64,000 nucleotides of DNA, taken from an uncultured Bacteroidales bacterium (GTDB lineage: Bacteria; Bacteroidota; Bacteroidia; Bacteroidales; F082). Shown piece after piece: positions 40,372 through 49,332 of this stretch; within the stretch, counting starts at the first letter, position 1, and each line of letters begins with the position of its first letter. The stretch covers positions 44,279-108,278 of the forward strand of contig CALCYT010000018.1 of NCBI GenBank assembly GCA_937906455.1, written 5' to 3'. The notes below the pieces were generated by a model. It did no database searches. It was not told the origin of the DNA and was given only the letters and a program-made list of their open reading frames with translations. The translations under genes and the position numbers were made by a program.

Positions 40372-42894
40372 CTATTCGTCATCACCGTCGTCGTCGCCAT
40401 CATCTTGGCTTGAGTCATCGTCTTGATGTCTCTTCGTCTGCTGGTTGAGGCGATAGTTGAAGTTGAGCGTGACGGTGGTCTTGCTCCAGGCTCCTTTGCT
40501 GTATTGCCAGAAGTTGTCGCCCCACGACTCGCCTCCGTGAGCGTGAGAGCCGAAGATATCCCTGATGTTGAAAGACAGCGTTCCCTTGCCGTTGAACACA
40601 TCGCGAGACGCCGCGAAGTCGAGCCAATAATGTGACTCGCGGAAGCCGAGCGGCTCGTCATGCGGGCTGGAGAAATGTCCGGTGAACTGCATATTACATA
40701 GTTTCTTGAACTCGAATTTCGACACGAACCGGCCGTGCGTATGATAAGAGTCGGTGGTGTAATGGTTTGTTATGCCTGTGTTCACCGAGGTATAGTCGCC
40801 CACCACTGAAGCCCAGTAAATATTGATATTTCCGGTGAGGCTCCACCATTTGAAGATCTTCACTGTGCCGACAAGCTCCATGCCGTAGTCATCGGAGATG
40901 CCGAAGTTGAACGGCATGCTGGTTGACACGTCGCCATCCACTTCGGTGAAAAACCTTATCACATCGGTGCTGTGGCGATAATATCCCGTAAGGTTGAAAT
41001 TGCCTCCTTCCCAAAATTTAAGATAAGAGAACTCGTAACTGTCAGTATATACAGGCTTTAACGCCGGATTTCCCACCCTGAAGTTACGGTCGTCGTTGAA
41101 CGAGCGGTAAGGTGCCATCTGCCAATAGCCGGGGCGACGTATGCGGCGGGTATAGCTCAGCTGTAGCTGGTCGTTTTCAGTCACTTTGAAGTTGACGTGT
41201 CCGCTTGGGAAGATGTCGTGATAGTTCTGTGTGTGTTTCCCGTCGGGCTGGTTTTTGTAATTTGCCAAGGTGTAGGTGTATTCATATCGCGCTCCGGCGA
41301 GGAAGGAGAACAGCCCCACCTCGGTGCCGTAGCTGGCGTAGAGTGCCGCCACCTGCTGGTTATAGTCGAAGTCATGGCAGTAATCGGTGAGATATTCGTC
41401 GTTCTCCATGACGATGGCGTTGTTGGTGGGCATGCTGTTGGTGTATTTGGCGCCGGCCTCGATGCTATGCAGCCCGAGATGATAAGCGAAGTCAACGGTC
41501 CCCTGGAAATTACGGTGTCTCTCAATGGTGTTGGTGTATTGTCTGACGACAGATGTGTCGATAACGATGTCGTTGTCCATGTCTTCTTGGGTGGCATACT
41601 TGCGGTCATAGATGTCAGACCATTCTTTGTTTTCATTTTGAAAATAGCGGAACGAGGCCTTCAGGAAGTTGTCTTTTGTGCTGAAATATTTGTCATAATC
41701 CAGGGTGAACTCGTTCATCGGACGGCTGTTATGCCAGTCTTCCGAGCGTTTTTTGTATATTGAGGTGTCGTCGAACGGGAAATCGTCGATATAGGTCACG
41801 GTAGGGGTGTTATGGCCTTTGCCTTGGCGGTACATCGTTGAAAATGAGATGATGTCGTTGTCGGTGATGTAATAATCCAATCCGGCACGCACGGTATTTC
41901 CCTTCATATTACGTCCGCGTTCGGTACTCTGCTTGGATATTTGCGTGGCATCGTCGTGGTTTTGCATTTCAGGGTCGTAAATATTCTCGCCGTTAAAATA
42001 CTCAGTCTTGGTGTATCCGTCGCTGATGTCGTCGCGATAGTTGAAGTTATAGCTGGCGAAGAAGTTGAAGCGGTTGAGTCGGTAGTTGAGGTTGGTCCCT
42101 ACGCCTGTCTGGAAGGGGAACGGTTCAGGTTGTGCCTTGCCCCACTCGAAAGGTATGCCTCCTAACATGTTGATGCTTCCGTTGAAGCCCTTGCGTTTGT
42201 CTTTTTTCAACACTATATTGATGATGCCGGCGGTTCCTTCGGCGTCGTATCTGACGGAGGGGTTGGTTATCACCTCGATGCGCTCGATCATGTCGGCTTG
42301 CAGGTTGCGCAGCGCGTCTTGTGTGCTCAGTCCCACGAGTCCCGAGGTCTTGCCATCGACGAGAATCTGCACTCCGTCGTCACCGCGTAGGCTCACGTTG
42401 CCATCCACGTCAACCACGACCGACGGGATGTTTTCCAGCACTTCGATGGCGTTGCCGGCGGTGGTTGAGATGTCTTTTCCGACGTTGAACACACGCTTGT
42501 CGAGGGTCATTGTCATGGTGCTTTTTTCCGCCACAATCTCGACCTCATCGAGCAGCTCGCTGTCTTGCTGCAACTGTATCTTGCCCAGATTTATATTGTC
42601 GTTGTTCACCGTTACGTTGAGATTTATGGGGAGATAGCCCATAAATTGCGCCGTGATATAGTATGTGCCCTTGGAAGCCTCAAGGGAGAAGCCGCCGTTG
42701 GAGTTTGTGATGAGACCCGTCACGAAAGTGGAGTCCTGCGCCCTGAAAAGACTCACCGTGGCGTATTCGAGAGCTTCGCCATTGCTCTTGTCAACGACCT
42801 TGCCGCTGATAATAATGGTGTTGGACTGCGCTAAAGCATTGTAAGATAAAAACATAGCAATTACAAACATTGCTGTCCTTAAAATCTTTCCCAT
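40372..42894 (-). CDS. TonB-dependent-receptor-type outer-membrane protein with CarboxypepD-like N-domain
   Basis: This protein is about 840 residues long. After a signal peptide (ending NALAQ), a carboxypeptidase D regulatory-like domain (ISGKVVDKSNGEALEYATVSLF) is followed by a plug domain (NAIEVLENIPSVVVDVDGNVSLRG..., VRYDAEGTAGIINIVLKK) and a long barrel of the outer-membrane beta-barrel family 3. The C-terminus is not the usual aromatic end but a strongly acidic tail of Asp, Glu and Gln. I start at ATG 42894; a TTG at 42910 is open too. The ligand is unknown, and there is no SusD partner. It converges on the GH92 gene with 8 bases between stops. Confidence 0.9.
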   Translation of the reverse strand: MGKILRTAMFVIAMFLSYNALAQSNTIIISGKVVDKSNGEALEYATVSLFRAQDSTFVTGLITNSNGGFSLEASKGTYYITAQFMGYLPINLNVTVNNDNINLGKIQLQQDSELLDEVEIVAEKSTMTMTLDKRVFNVGKDISTTAGNAIEVLENIPSVVVDVDGNVSLRGDDGVQILVDGKTSGLVGLSTQDALRNLQADMIERIEVITNPSVRYDAEGTAGIINIVLKKDKRKGFNGSINMLGGIPFEWGKAQPEPFPFQTGVGTNLNYRLNRFNFFASYNFNYRDDISDGYTKTEYFNGENIYDPEMQNHDDATQISKQSTERGRNMKGNTVRAGLDYYITDNDIISFSTMYRQGKGHNTPTVTYIDDFPFDDTSIYKKRSEDWHNSRPMNEFTLDYDKYFSTKDNFLKASFRYFQNENKEWSDIYDRKYATQEDMDNDIVIDTSVVRQYTNTIERHRNFQGTVDFAYHLGLHSIEAGAKYTNSMPTNNAIVMENDEYLTDYCHDFDYNQQVAALYASYGTEVGLFSFLAGARYEYTYTLANYKNQPDGKHTQNYHDIFPSGHVNFKVTENDQLQLSYTRRIRRPGYWQMAPYRSFNDDRNFRVGNPALKPVYTDSYEFSYLKFWEGGNFNLTGYYRHSTDVIRFFTEVDGDVSTSMPFNFGISDDYGMELVGTVKIFKWWSLTGNINIYWASVVGDYTSVNTGITNHYTTDSYHTHGRFVSKFEFKKLCNMQFTGHFSSPHDEPLGFRESHYWLDFAASRDVFNGKGTLSFNIRDIFGSHAHGGESWGDNFWQYSKGAWSKTTVTLNFNYRLNQQTKRHQDDDSSQDDGDDDGDDE

Positions 42895-42922
42895 TGTTAA
42901 AATCCGTTTCAATATTTGAACG

Positions 42923-42930
42923 CAAAATTA
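42923..42930 (-). promoter_or_regulatory. OMP gene promoter box
   Basis: TAATTTTG on the minus strand matches TAnnTTTG, 28 bases before the ATG at 42894. Confidence 0.6.
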
Positions 42931-43232
42931 CGAAAAATATAATAGATGATGCGATTTTTTTCAATTTTAAAATTATTATTTGAAAAAGTATGGGGCAATT
43001 TTGTTGAAAACATAAGTAAAAACAAGTGATTTGGCGTAATATTCAGACTTTTGGCGTAAAAAACACAAATAATTTTTTCAAAAAACGTAAAAAAACATGT
43101 AAATGATTGGCAAAAAATATCAAAAAATGCGGCAAATAGGCGAATATGTGTTTTTATAACACATTGATTATCAATGTAATAAAAAATATTTAAAAATAAT
43201 CAAAAAAATGTTGTATATAATAGAAATATTAC

Positions 43233-43240
43233 TAATTTTG
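43233..43240 (+). promoter_or_regulatory. YitT-type gene promoter box
   Basis: TAATTTTG matches TAnnTTTG, 44 bases before the ATG at 43285. Confidence 0.6.
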
Positions 43241-43284
43241 CACCCCGAAAACAGAAGGGTAGAATAAGTTAAAAATTCAACAAA

Positions 43285-44301
43285 ATGGTCAGTGCAAAAC
43301 GCATTTGGGATTATGTGGCAACCAAGAAATTCTGGATAGAGTTTCTCATTATGACTTTTGGCATGATATTGACTGCCATTTGTGTCCATTATTTTTTAGT
43401 GCCGAGCAAGCTCATCATCGGGACCATCTCAGGTCTTTCAATCGTTTTGGCGACGGTATCGGAGAATTTGTTCGGCATGCATCTTGAGGTCTCAGTGATG
43501 ATTTTTGTCATCAATGCCATTTTGCTTGTTTTGGCTTATTTCCTGATAGGCAAGGAGTTTGGCGTCAAGACGGTTTACACCGCGTTGATATTGGGACCTT
43601 TCACGGCTTTGTTTGAGAAGTACCTGCCATATCAGAAGGTCATCACCTTATTATATGGAGAGAAGAGTGCCTTTTTCGATGCCGCTTCGGGCGGATGGTC
43701 GGCGACGGCACTTCACGACGGTGTCTCCTCGTTGATGGGCGACCCGTGGTTTGACCTTCTCTGCTTCGTGCTTATCCTGAGTTTCTCGCAAGCGATGTTG
43801 TTCAAAATCAATGCTTCGACGGGAGGTTTGGACATTCTCGCCAAGATTGTGAACAAGTATTTGCATTTTGACATAGGCACGTCGGTCACTGTGGCGGGTA
43901 CGGTGATTTGTTTGACGGCATTTGCCATCAACCCGTTCAACATAGTGGTAATCGGTCTGATAGGCACGTGGATTAATGGTTTGGTTGTCGATTATTTCAC
44001 GGCGGGTTTGAACAACAAGAAACGTGTTTGTATTATCAGTCCGCAGTACAGGCACATTCAAGATTTCATCATCAATGAGCTTCAGAGGGGTGTCACGATG
44101 TACGATGTGACAGGTGGTTACAGCAATCAGAAGAAGGTTGAGATTGAAGCTCTTTTGACTAAAGACGAGTTCTCCAAGTTGATGAATCACATCAACGAAA
44201 ACGACATAAACGCATTCATAACGGCCGGCAATGTCAGCGAGGTTTATGGTCTGTGGGCGAGTAACAAGAAAAAAACAAAGCAAGAGAGAGTAAAGCTTTG
44301 A
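43285..44301 (+). CDS. YitT family membrane protein (DUF161 + DUF2179)
   Basis: This 338-residue protein has five or six membrane helices in the first 240 residues, including the family-typical FGMILTAICVHYFLVPSKLIIGTISGLS and NASTGGLDILAKIVNKY segments. A C-terminal cytoplasmic DUF2179 domain (about 248-325; RVCIISPQYRHIQDFIINELQRGVTMYDVTGGY-like start) follows. The family is widespread and poorly understood; the DUF2179 domain resembles ACT/GlnB-type folds and may sense a ligand. It is a single gene with its own promoter and terminator. The central loop of about 30 residues (SAFFDAASGGWSATALHDG) is longer than I expect for the family. Confidence 0.88.
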   Translation: MVSAKRIWDYVATKKFWIEFLIMTFGMILTAICVHYFLVPSKLIIGTISGLSIVLATVSENLFGMHLEVSVMIFVINAILLVLAYFLIGKEFGVKTVYTALILGPFTALFEKYLPYQKVITLLYGEKSAFFDAASGGWSATALHDGVSSLMGDPWFDLLCFVLILSFSQAMLFKINASTGGLDILAKIVNKYLHFDIGTSVTVAGTVICLTAFAINPFNIVVIGLIGTWINGLVVDYFTAGLNNKKRVCIISPQYRHIQDFIINELQRGVTMYDVTGGYSNQKKVEIEALLTKDEFSKLMNHINENDINAFITAGNVSEVYGLWASNKKKTKQERVKL

Positions 44302-44336
44302 TTTTCATAGGATTAAGTTTTAAATGGTTAATTTGG

Positions 44337-44370
44337 AAAAAGGTTCCCTCCCAAGGAACCTTTTTCTTTT
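44337..44370 (+). terminator. Bidirectional hairpin terminator between yitT-type gene and ruvB
   Basis: AAAAAGGTTCC (44337-44347) pairs with GGAACCTTTTT (44355-44365) around a 7-base loop. There is a T run on the plus strand and a T run on the minus strand as well, fitting two convergent genes. Confidence 0.85.
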
Positions 44371-44373
44371 ATG

Positions 44374-45396
44374 TCAGAACAAGCTGCCTTGGTCGGCACC
44401 TTTAAACAGTCCCAAGTGCTTGTAAGCAAGTTCGGTAGCCACTCTGCCGCGTGGTGTGCGCATGAGATAGCCTTCTTGGATAAGGAAAGGCTCGCAAACT
44501 TCCTCTATGGTGCCTGCCTCTTCGCCCACGGCGGTGGCTATGGTGTTGACACCGACGGGTCCGCCCTTGAATTTCTCTATGATAGTCAACAAGATACGGT
44601 TATCCATATCGTCGAGGCCATGTTGATCTACATTAAGAGCTTTCAGTCCTATTTTTGCTATGTCGATGGTGATGCGTCCGTCGCCTTTTATTTGTGCGAA
44701 GTCGCGTACACGGCGCAGCAGGAGGTTGGCGATACGCGGGGTGCCGCGGCTACGGCGTGCTATCTCAAACGCAGCCTCGTCGTCGATAGGCACCCGGAGT
44801 ATTGAGGCTGAGCGTTTTATGATGTTCGACAAGGTCTTAGAGTCGTAATATTCGAGTCGCATGTTGATGCCGAAGCGTGAGCGCAGCGGTGCTGTGAGCA
44901 GTCCGGAACGTGTGGTGGCACCTATCAGAGTGAATGGGTTCAGCTGTATCTGTACGCTGCGTGCGTTAGGTCCCGTCTCAATCATGATGTCGATGCGGAA
45001 ATCCTCCATGGCGGAGTACAGATATTCCTCGACGACGGGGCTGAGGCGGTGTATCTCATCGATGAAAAGCACGTCGTTTTTCTCGAGACTGGTGAGCAGT
45101 CCCGCGAGGTTACCCGGTTTGTCGAGCACCGGTCCGGAGGTCATCTTCATGTTCACGCCGAGCTCGTTGGCAATGATGTGCGACAGGGTCGTCTTGCCCA
45201 GTCCTGGAGGTCCGTGGAGAAGCACATGGTCGAGCGACTCGCCACGCTGTGCGGCGGCCTGCACAAACACCCTGAGGTTTGCGACGACTTGTTCCTGTCC
45301 GGCAAAGCTCGCAAAGGCGTCAGGCCTCAAAACCTGCTCGATTTCTTTCTCGGCCTTGCTCATCGAAGTGCCGTATGCGTCAAGATTTTCATTCAT
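44374..45396 (-). CDS. ruvB: Holliday junction branch migration helicase RuvB
   Basis: This 340-residue AAA+ motor drives branch migration with RuvA. The Walker A is GPPGLGKTT at 62-70, Walker B is LFIDEIHRL, and sensor 1 is IGATTRSG. The C-terminal winged-helix DNA-binding domain ends in YLMRTPRGRVAT. Its length matches the family. It has no ruvA or ruvC neighbour here, which is usual in Bacteroidota. A TAATTTTG box lies 17 bases upstream. Confidence 0.98.
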   Translation of the reverse strand: MNENLDAYGTSMSKAEKEIEQVLRPDAFASFAGQEQVVANLRVFVQAAAQRGESLDHVLLHGPPGLGKTTLSHIIANELGVNMKMTSGPVLDKPGNLAGLLTSLEKNDVLFIDEIHRLSPVVEEYLYSAMEDFRIDIMIETGPNARSVQIQLNPFTLIGATTRSGLLTAPLRSRFGINMRLEYYDSKTLSNIIKRSASILRVPIDDEAAFEIARRSRGTPRIANLLLRRVRDFAQIKGDGRITIDIAKIGLKALNVDQHGLDDMDNRILLTIIEKFKGGPVGVNTIATAVGEEAGTIEEVCEPFLIQEGYLMRTPRGRVATELAYKHLGLFKGADQGSLF

Positions 45397-45412
45397 GTCA
45401 AAAAAATATTCA

Positions 45413-45420
45413 CAAAATTA
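45413..45420 (-). promoter_or_regulatory. ruvB promoter box
   Basis: TAATTTTG on the minus strand matches TAnnTTTG, only 17 bases before the ruvB ATG. This implies a nearly leaderless transcript. Confidence 0.5.
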
Positions 45421-45478
45421 CAAAATTTAACATACTAATTTGAAAAGTTTTGCGTAATTTTACAAAAAATTTTCGGTT

Positions 45479-46042
45479 TTGAGGAAGAAGTTCTTGTTTT
45501 TTGTCATAATAAGCTTATTATCAATAAGTTGTGTCGCGCAGAGCGGGGTGATGGTGTTGCGTCAGAGTCCCAAAATCGACACTTTGATAATGAAACAGCG
45601 TCAGATTCACGCAAATGACAGCACCATCGACGGCTTCAGGGTGCAGATTTTCATGGAGATTGGCAATGATGCGCTGCGTCATGCCGACAGCGTCAGGGAG
45701 ATATTCTCGGAGCAGTATCCTGACATCCCGATATATCTAATCTTCGGGCAGCCTTACTACCGTTTGCGCATAGGCGATTTCCGCACGCGTCTGGAGGCGG
45801 AGAACATGTATCAGAGGGTGAAGAAAAACTATAAAAACGCCTTCGTGACGGCCGACCGCATCGAGCTTCCGTATATCGCGCTGTGCTCGGGCGATATGGT
45901 CTTCGACACTATGCTGCTCGACTCGGTGAAGAAGAGATTTTTCATCGATGAAGAAGAGTATGTCATTGATACTCTTTTACTTGACAGTCTTTACTCAAAC
46001 GACACAATATACGATTTTGACGATATCTACTATGACGATTAA
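45479..46042 (+). CDS. Secreted SPOR-domain protein with TTG start
   Basis: This 187-residue protein has a clear signal peptide (RKKFLFFVIISLLSISCVAQ) that needs the TTG at 45479 as its start; no ATG is available before it. Residues about 52-130 form a SPOR-like fold: GFRVQIFMEIGNDALRHADSV, then YYRLRIGDFRTRLEAENMY. SPOR domains bind denuded peptidoglycan at the division site. The C-terminus is rich in Asp, Tyr and Leu repeats (DTLLLDSLYSNDTIYDFDD) and is not recognised. It is followed 12 bases later by an unknown soluble protein gene. Confidence 0.8.
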   Translation: MRKKFLFFVIISLLSISCVAQSGVMVLRQSPKIDTLIMKQRQIHANDSTIDGFRVQIFMEIGNDALRHADSVREIFSEQYPDIPIYLIFGQPYYRLRIGDFRTRLEAENMYQRVKKNYKNAFVTADRIELPYIALCSGDMVFDTMLLDSVKKRFFIDEEEYVIDTLLLDSLYSNDTIYDFDDIYYDD

Positions 46043-46054
46043 ATTTGGGAAATT

Positions 46055-46525
46055 ATGGATAACGAAGATTTGAAGAAAAAAATAGATGAGCTTTTCAGGC
46101 TTTTCAGAAAGGTGATGGAGAAATTTCCGCCCGACGATGTGCCCGGCATCGACAAGGCACAGATGGAGCAGCTGAAGGCGTATCTCACTCAGTATGAATC
46201 GGTTAAAGACCAGTTTTCAGTGGAGATGTTCAGTATGATGGACACTGGCATGGCACATCATCTTATTTCCATGCTGATTCAAAAGCTTCGCGACCAGCTT
46301 GGCGAGGACGCCGATATTGACGATAAGCCGAATGACCATATCAAAGATGTGGAAATCAAGGAGAAAGCCTTCGAGTCGTTGCAGACCGGCGAGAATTATC
46401 AGTCACTGATTGACGCCATCGACGACCAGCTGAAAAACCCTGATATCACTGAAGATGAGATGGATGCATTGCTGGATAAGAGGCAGAGAGTGATGGGGGA
46501 GTTTGGAGTAGAGAGTAGGGAGTAA
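46055..46525 (+). CDS. Soluble alpha-helical protein, family unknown
   Basis: This 156-residue protein has no signal peptide. It is charged and predicted mostly helical, with heptad-like stretches at the start (DLKKKIDELFRLFRKVMEKF) and in the middle. The last part (about 105-150: DQLKNPDITEDEMDALLDKR) also looks helical. I do not recognise the family. It shares an operon with the SPOR gene. Its last codons run into a repeat array, so the final residues (VESRE) are probably repeat-derived. Confidence 0.6.
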   Translation: MDNEDLKKKIDELFRLFRKVMEKFPPDDVPGIDKAQMEQLKAYLTQYESVKDQFSVEMFSMMDTGMAHHLISMLIQKLRDQLGEDADIDDKPNDHIKDVEIKEKAFESLQTGENYQSLIDAIDDQLKNPDITEDEMDALLDKRQRVMGEFGVESRE

Positions 46526-46568
46526 AGATAATAGATATAGATAATTGATAAAAGATAAAAGAGAGTAA
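46508..46568. repeat. AT-rich tandem array, ATAAAAG type, at the 3' end of the unknown helical gene
   Basis: Imperfect units such as GAGTAGA, GAGTAAA, ATAGATA and finally ATAAAAG twice run for about 60 bases. The array covers the stop codon at 46523-46525 and reaches the next gene's ATG. Confidence 0.6.
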
Positions 46569-46569
46569 T

Positions 46570-47235
46570 ATGAAAAAGAGTTTTTTGATGGTTTTGGCAT
46601 TGTTGGCAATGTCGTTTATGGCGCAGGGGCAGCTGATCAAAGACCGCACGAATGGTCAGGTTACCTTGGGTTTTGATTTGTTCACCGACATCAATACCGG
46701 CGGCAAGTATGAGAATTTCGACTTGCGCGCGATAAATCAAGGCTTTGGCTCCTATCTGACGTATAATTTCCCGATGGGAGAGTCGAAGCACACGGTGTCG
46801 CTCGGCGCAGGTGTCACATTTCATAATTATTATATGAAAGACGCATGGTTATCAGAGCCTTACAGTTCGGTGATAACATTTACTGAAAACACCAACGTTA
46901 AGAAGAGCAAGATAAGCCTCAATTATTTTGACATCCCGATGGAGGTGAATTTCCGGATTGCCGACATGTTCAAGGTGTCGTTTGGGGCCAAAGTCAGTTT
47001 CCTGATGAGCAGCAAGTCGAAGGTCATCGGCGATGTGCTTGATGACGGGCACAAATGGGAGATAAAATACACCTCCATCAATGGGTTGGAGAGCATTGTG
47101 TATTCGGCGTTCGCGAGAGTCGGATACAGATGTGTCAACTTGTTTTTGGGCTATCAGTTCAACAGCTCGTTCAAGCAGGATAAAGGTCCTGAGATTATGC
47201 CGTTCTCAATAGGTATCGGCATCAGGGCGTATTAA
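46570..47235 (+). CDS. Outer-membrane beta-barrel protein
   Basis: This 221-residue protein has a signal peptide MKKSFLMVLALLAMSFMAQG followed by alternating strands of a PorT/OmpW-like barrel. GVTFHNYYMKDAWLS, LNYFDIPMEVNFRI and RVGYRCVNLFLGYQFN show the alternating pattern. It ends MPFSIGIGIRAY, with an aromatic C-terminal residue. No ligand or partner is seen. Its stop overlaps by 4 bases the stop of the convergent membrane gene at 47232. Confidence 0.75.
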   Translation: MKKSFLMVLALLAMSFMAQGQLIKDRTNGQVTLGFDLFTDINTGGKYENFDLRAINQGFGSYLTYNFPMGESKHTVSLGAGVTFHNYYMKDAWLSEPYSSVITFTENTNVKKSKISLNYFDIPMEVNFRIADMFKVSFGAKVSFLMSSKSKVIGDVLDDGHKWEIKYTSINGLESIVYSAFARVGYRCVNLFLGYQFNSSFKQDKGPEIMPFSIGIGIRAY

Positions 47236-47834
47236 AACACTGAGAAGAAATAAGTTACGATAACTGTGGCGAATCCTAAGGCGAAGCCTGCGTAAATTTG
47301 GGCGTTATTGTGGGATTTCAGTTTCAGACGGGATGCCGCCACAACGCCCGAAATGATGATGCTGCCAATAAAATAAGGCAGATACAAACGCATCGAAGCC
47401 ATTGACATGATGAAAAGGCAGGCGGTGAGATTGCCCCATCCGAGTGCGTGCAGGCTTATTTTCCAGAAAAACGTGATGATGAAGGCTAACATCGTCACCA
47501 CAATGACGGTGGTGAGGTAGAAACTGAATATTGAAAACAGCTGCATCTTGCTGAAAAACCTCAATGTCGCGTAAAGAAACAGCAGCATGATGAAGAGCGG
47601 CCCGAGTCGGTCGTCACGTTCCTCCATCTCAAAGGAGTCGATGAAATGCCATCTTCTCATCATCAAGATGACGAGTGCTGGTACGAGACAAGTCATTGAT
47701 AATGTGATGATTAGAAAAGCCATGTCGTTACCCGGCGTAAAACGTGTGATGCCGGAGAGCAACAGTATTGTCATCATCCAGGTGGGGTGAAAGATGGGGT
47801 GACCTATTATCGAGATGATTTTGGCTGTTTTCAT
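47232..47834 (-). CDS. PAP2-like membrane protein coupled to rpoN
   Basis: This 200-residue protein has about six membrane helices. Segments recall PAP2 phosphatases: FEMEERDDRLGPL in place of motif 1, KISLHALGWG for the SxxxH-type motif 2, and SRLKLKSHNNAQ for motif 3. In motif 3 the SRxxxxxH part is present, but the usual final Asp is Gln. This suggests a divergent or inactive PAP2 family member. Its ATG overlaps the rpoN stop (ATGA), so translation is coupled. Related proteins seem widespread in Bacteroidota, though I recall no assigned function. Confidence 0.6.
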   Translation of the reverse strand: MKTAKIISIIGHPIFHPTWMMTILLLSGITRFTPGNDMAFLIITLSMTCLVPALVILMMRRWHFIDSFEMEERDDRLGPLFIMLLFLYATLRFFSKMQLFSIFSFYLTTVIVVTMLAFIITFFWKISLHALGWGNLTACLFIMSMASMRLYLPYFIGSIIISGVVAASRLKLKSHNNAQIYAGFALGFATVIVTYFFSVF

Positions 47835-49330
47835 AACACTTTACGGAGGCGGGCTACAGGTATTCCGAGTTGTTCGCGGTATTTTGCGACGGTGCGGCGG
47901 GCTATGGTGTAGCCTTTTTCCTTTAAAATGGCTGTTAACTCGTCGTCGTTCAATGGGTTGGACTTGTCTTCATTTTCCACGCTCTCGCGAACTATTTTCT
48001 TAACTTCTCGTGTTGACACCTCTTCACCTTCATCGTTGACGAGGCCTTCGCTGAAGAAATATTTCAGCGGGAAGGTGCCGTAAGCCGTCTGCACATATTT
48101 GCTGTTCGCCACGCGTGATATTGTCGAGACATCAAGACCTACGATGTCGGATATATCCTTGAGTATCATAGGTTTAAGTTTGCTCTCATCACCGGTTAGG
48201 AAGAAGTCCTTCTGATATCCCATGATGGCTTTCATAGTCACATACAAAGTGTCTTGGCGTTGTTTGATGGCGTCGATGAACCAGTTTGCCGAGTCGATTT
48301 TGTTTTTGATGAAAGTGACGGCTTCTCGTTTCTCGGGGCTGTCTTTGCCTGCGGAATACTCTTTCAGCATGTTCATGAAATCCTTGCTGACGTGGAGGTC
48401 GGGCGTGTTACGGTTGTTGAGTTGCAGCTCGAGGTCGCCACCGTTGTTGATGACGGTGAAGTCGGGGATGATGTAGTCGTTGCTTTGGCTGATTGAGCCT
48501 GACGAGCCTCCCGGTTTAGGGTTGAGCGACAGTATGATGTTGAGGGCTTTCTTGAAGTCGGCGTCACTCATCTGGGAGCGTGCCATGATTCTGTCGTAGT
48601 GTTTCTTGGTGAACTCGTCGAAATGCCTCTCGATAATGACCATGGCGTTTTCACAGTCTTTGCTCGGTTTTTCGCTGTTGATGCGGCGCAGTTGTATGAG
48701 CAGGCATTCTTGAAGGTTCGTCGCGCCGACGCCTGCCGGGTCGAAGTCCTGTATTATTTCGAGCACTTCACGCACCTCGTCTTCCGTCACGTCGAGGTTT
48801 TGGGTGAACAGCAGGTCGTCGGCGATGCCTGAGACGGGGCGTGACAGATAGCCCGCGTCGTCAAGATTACCGATGATATAAGCCCCTATTTTACGTTTTT
48901 TCTCGTCGAGTTTGCGAAACCCGAGCTGTTCCATGAGCGAGTCTTGGAAAGTGGTCTCGTCGGTTATCGGCGTCTCATAGTGTTTGTCGTCGGGGCTGCT
49001 GTTGTTGGCTGAGTATTTGTACGCCGCGTCGTCTTCGTCGTCATCTTTAAGATAGTCGTCGAAGTCATCGAGTGGGTCGTAGCGGTCGTCGTCACCCTGC
49101 TCATCCTCGAAAGTGTCGATGTTGTCGTTTTCGTTGACATTCTCCTCATTGACATCATCCTCAAAGTCATGGTTCTCGCCTTCTTCGAGGGCTGGGTTCT
49201 GCATGATCTCCTCTTTGATGCGTGTGCTGAGTTCCATAGTCGGTATCTGCAGCAGTTTCATGATGAGAATCTGCTGAGGCGACAGCTTCTGGAGCAGCTT
49301 TTGCGTTTGAGTTAATCTTTGCGAACTCAT
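47831..49330 (-). CDS. rpoN: RNA polymerase sigma-54 factor
   Basis: This 499-residue sigma factor has a Gln/Leu-rich region I (QRLTQTQKLLQKLSPQQILIMKLLQIP). A very acidic region II (about 55-115, runs of Asp and Glu) follows, then the core-binding domain. The RpoN box ARRTVAKYRE near the C-terminus reads the -24 element and is a perfect match. Sigma-54 needs AAA+ activators, and none is in this window. The following gene overlaps its stop codon. Confidence 0.97.
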   Translation of the reverse strand: MSSQRLTQTQKLLQKLSPQQILIMKLLQIPTMELSTRIKEEIMQNPALEEGENHDFEDDVNEENVNENDNIDTFEDEQGDDDRYDPLDDFDDYLKDDDEDDAAYKYSANNSSPDDKHYETPITDETTFQDSLMEQLGFRKLDEKKRKIGAYIIGNLDDAGYLSRPVSGIADDLLFTQNLDVTEDEVREVLEIIQDFDPAGVGATNLQECLLIQLRRINSEKPSKDCENAMVIIERHFDEFTKKHYDRIMARSQMSDADFKKALNIILSLNPKPGGSSGSISQSNDYIIPDFTVINNGGDLELQLNNRNTPDLHVSKDFMNMLKEYSAGKDSPEKREAVTFIKNKIDSANWFIDAIKQRQDTLYVTMKAIMGYQKDFFLTGDESKLKPMILKDISDIVGLDVSTISRVANSKYVQTAYGTFPLKYFFSEGLVNDEGEEVSTREVKKIVRESVENEDKSNPLNDDELTAILKEKGYTIARRTVAKYREQLGIPVARLRKVL

Positions 49331-49332
49331 AA

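Larger units (their letters stand above)
42895..43284. other. AT-rich gap between divergent OMP and YitT-type genes
   Basis: About 390 bases of very AT-rich DNA hold the two promoter boxes annotated separately and two copies of TTGGCGTAA spaced 24 bases apart near 43031 and 43055, which could be an operator. I see no gene or stable RNA fold in it. Confidence 0.5.

Noticed and set aside
41197..41763. Plus-strand open frame inside the TonB-type outer-membrane protein gene
   Set aside because: Antisense shadow with no family features; the minus-strand gene has plug and barrel signatures throughout.
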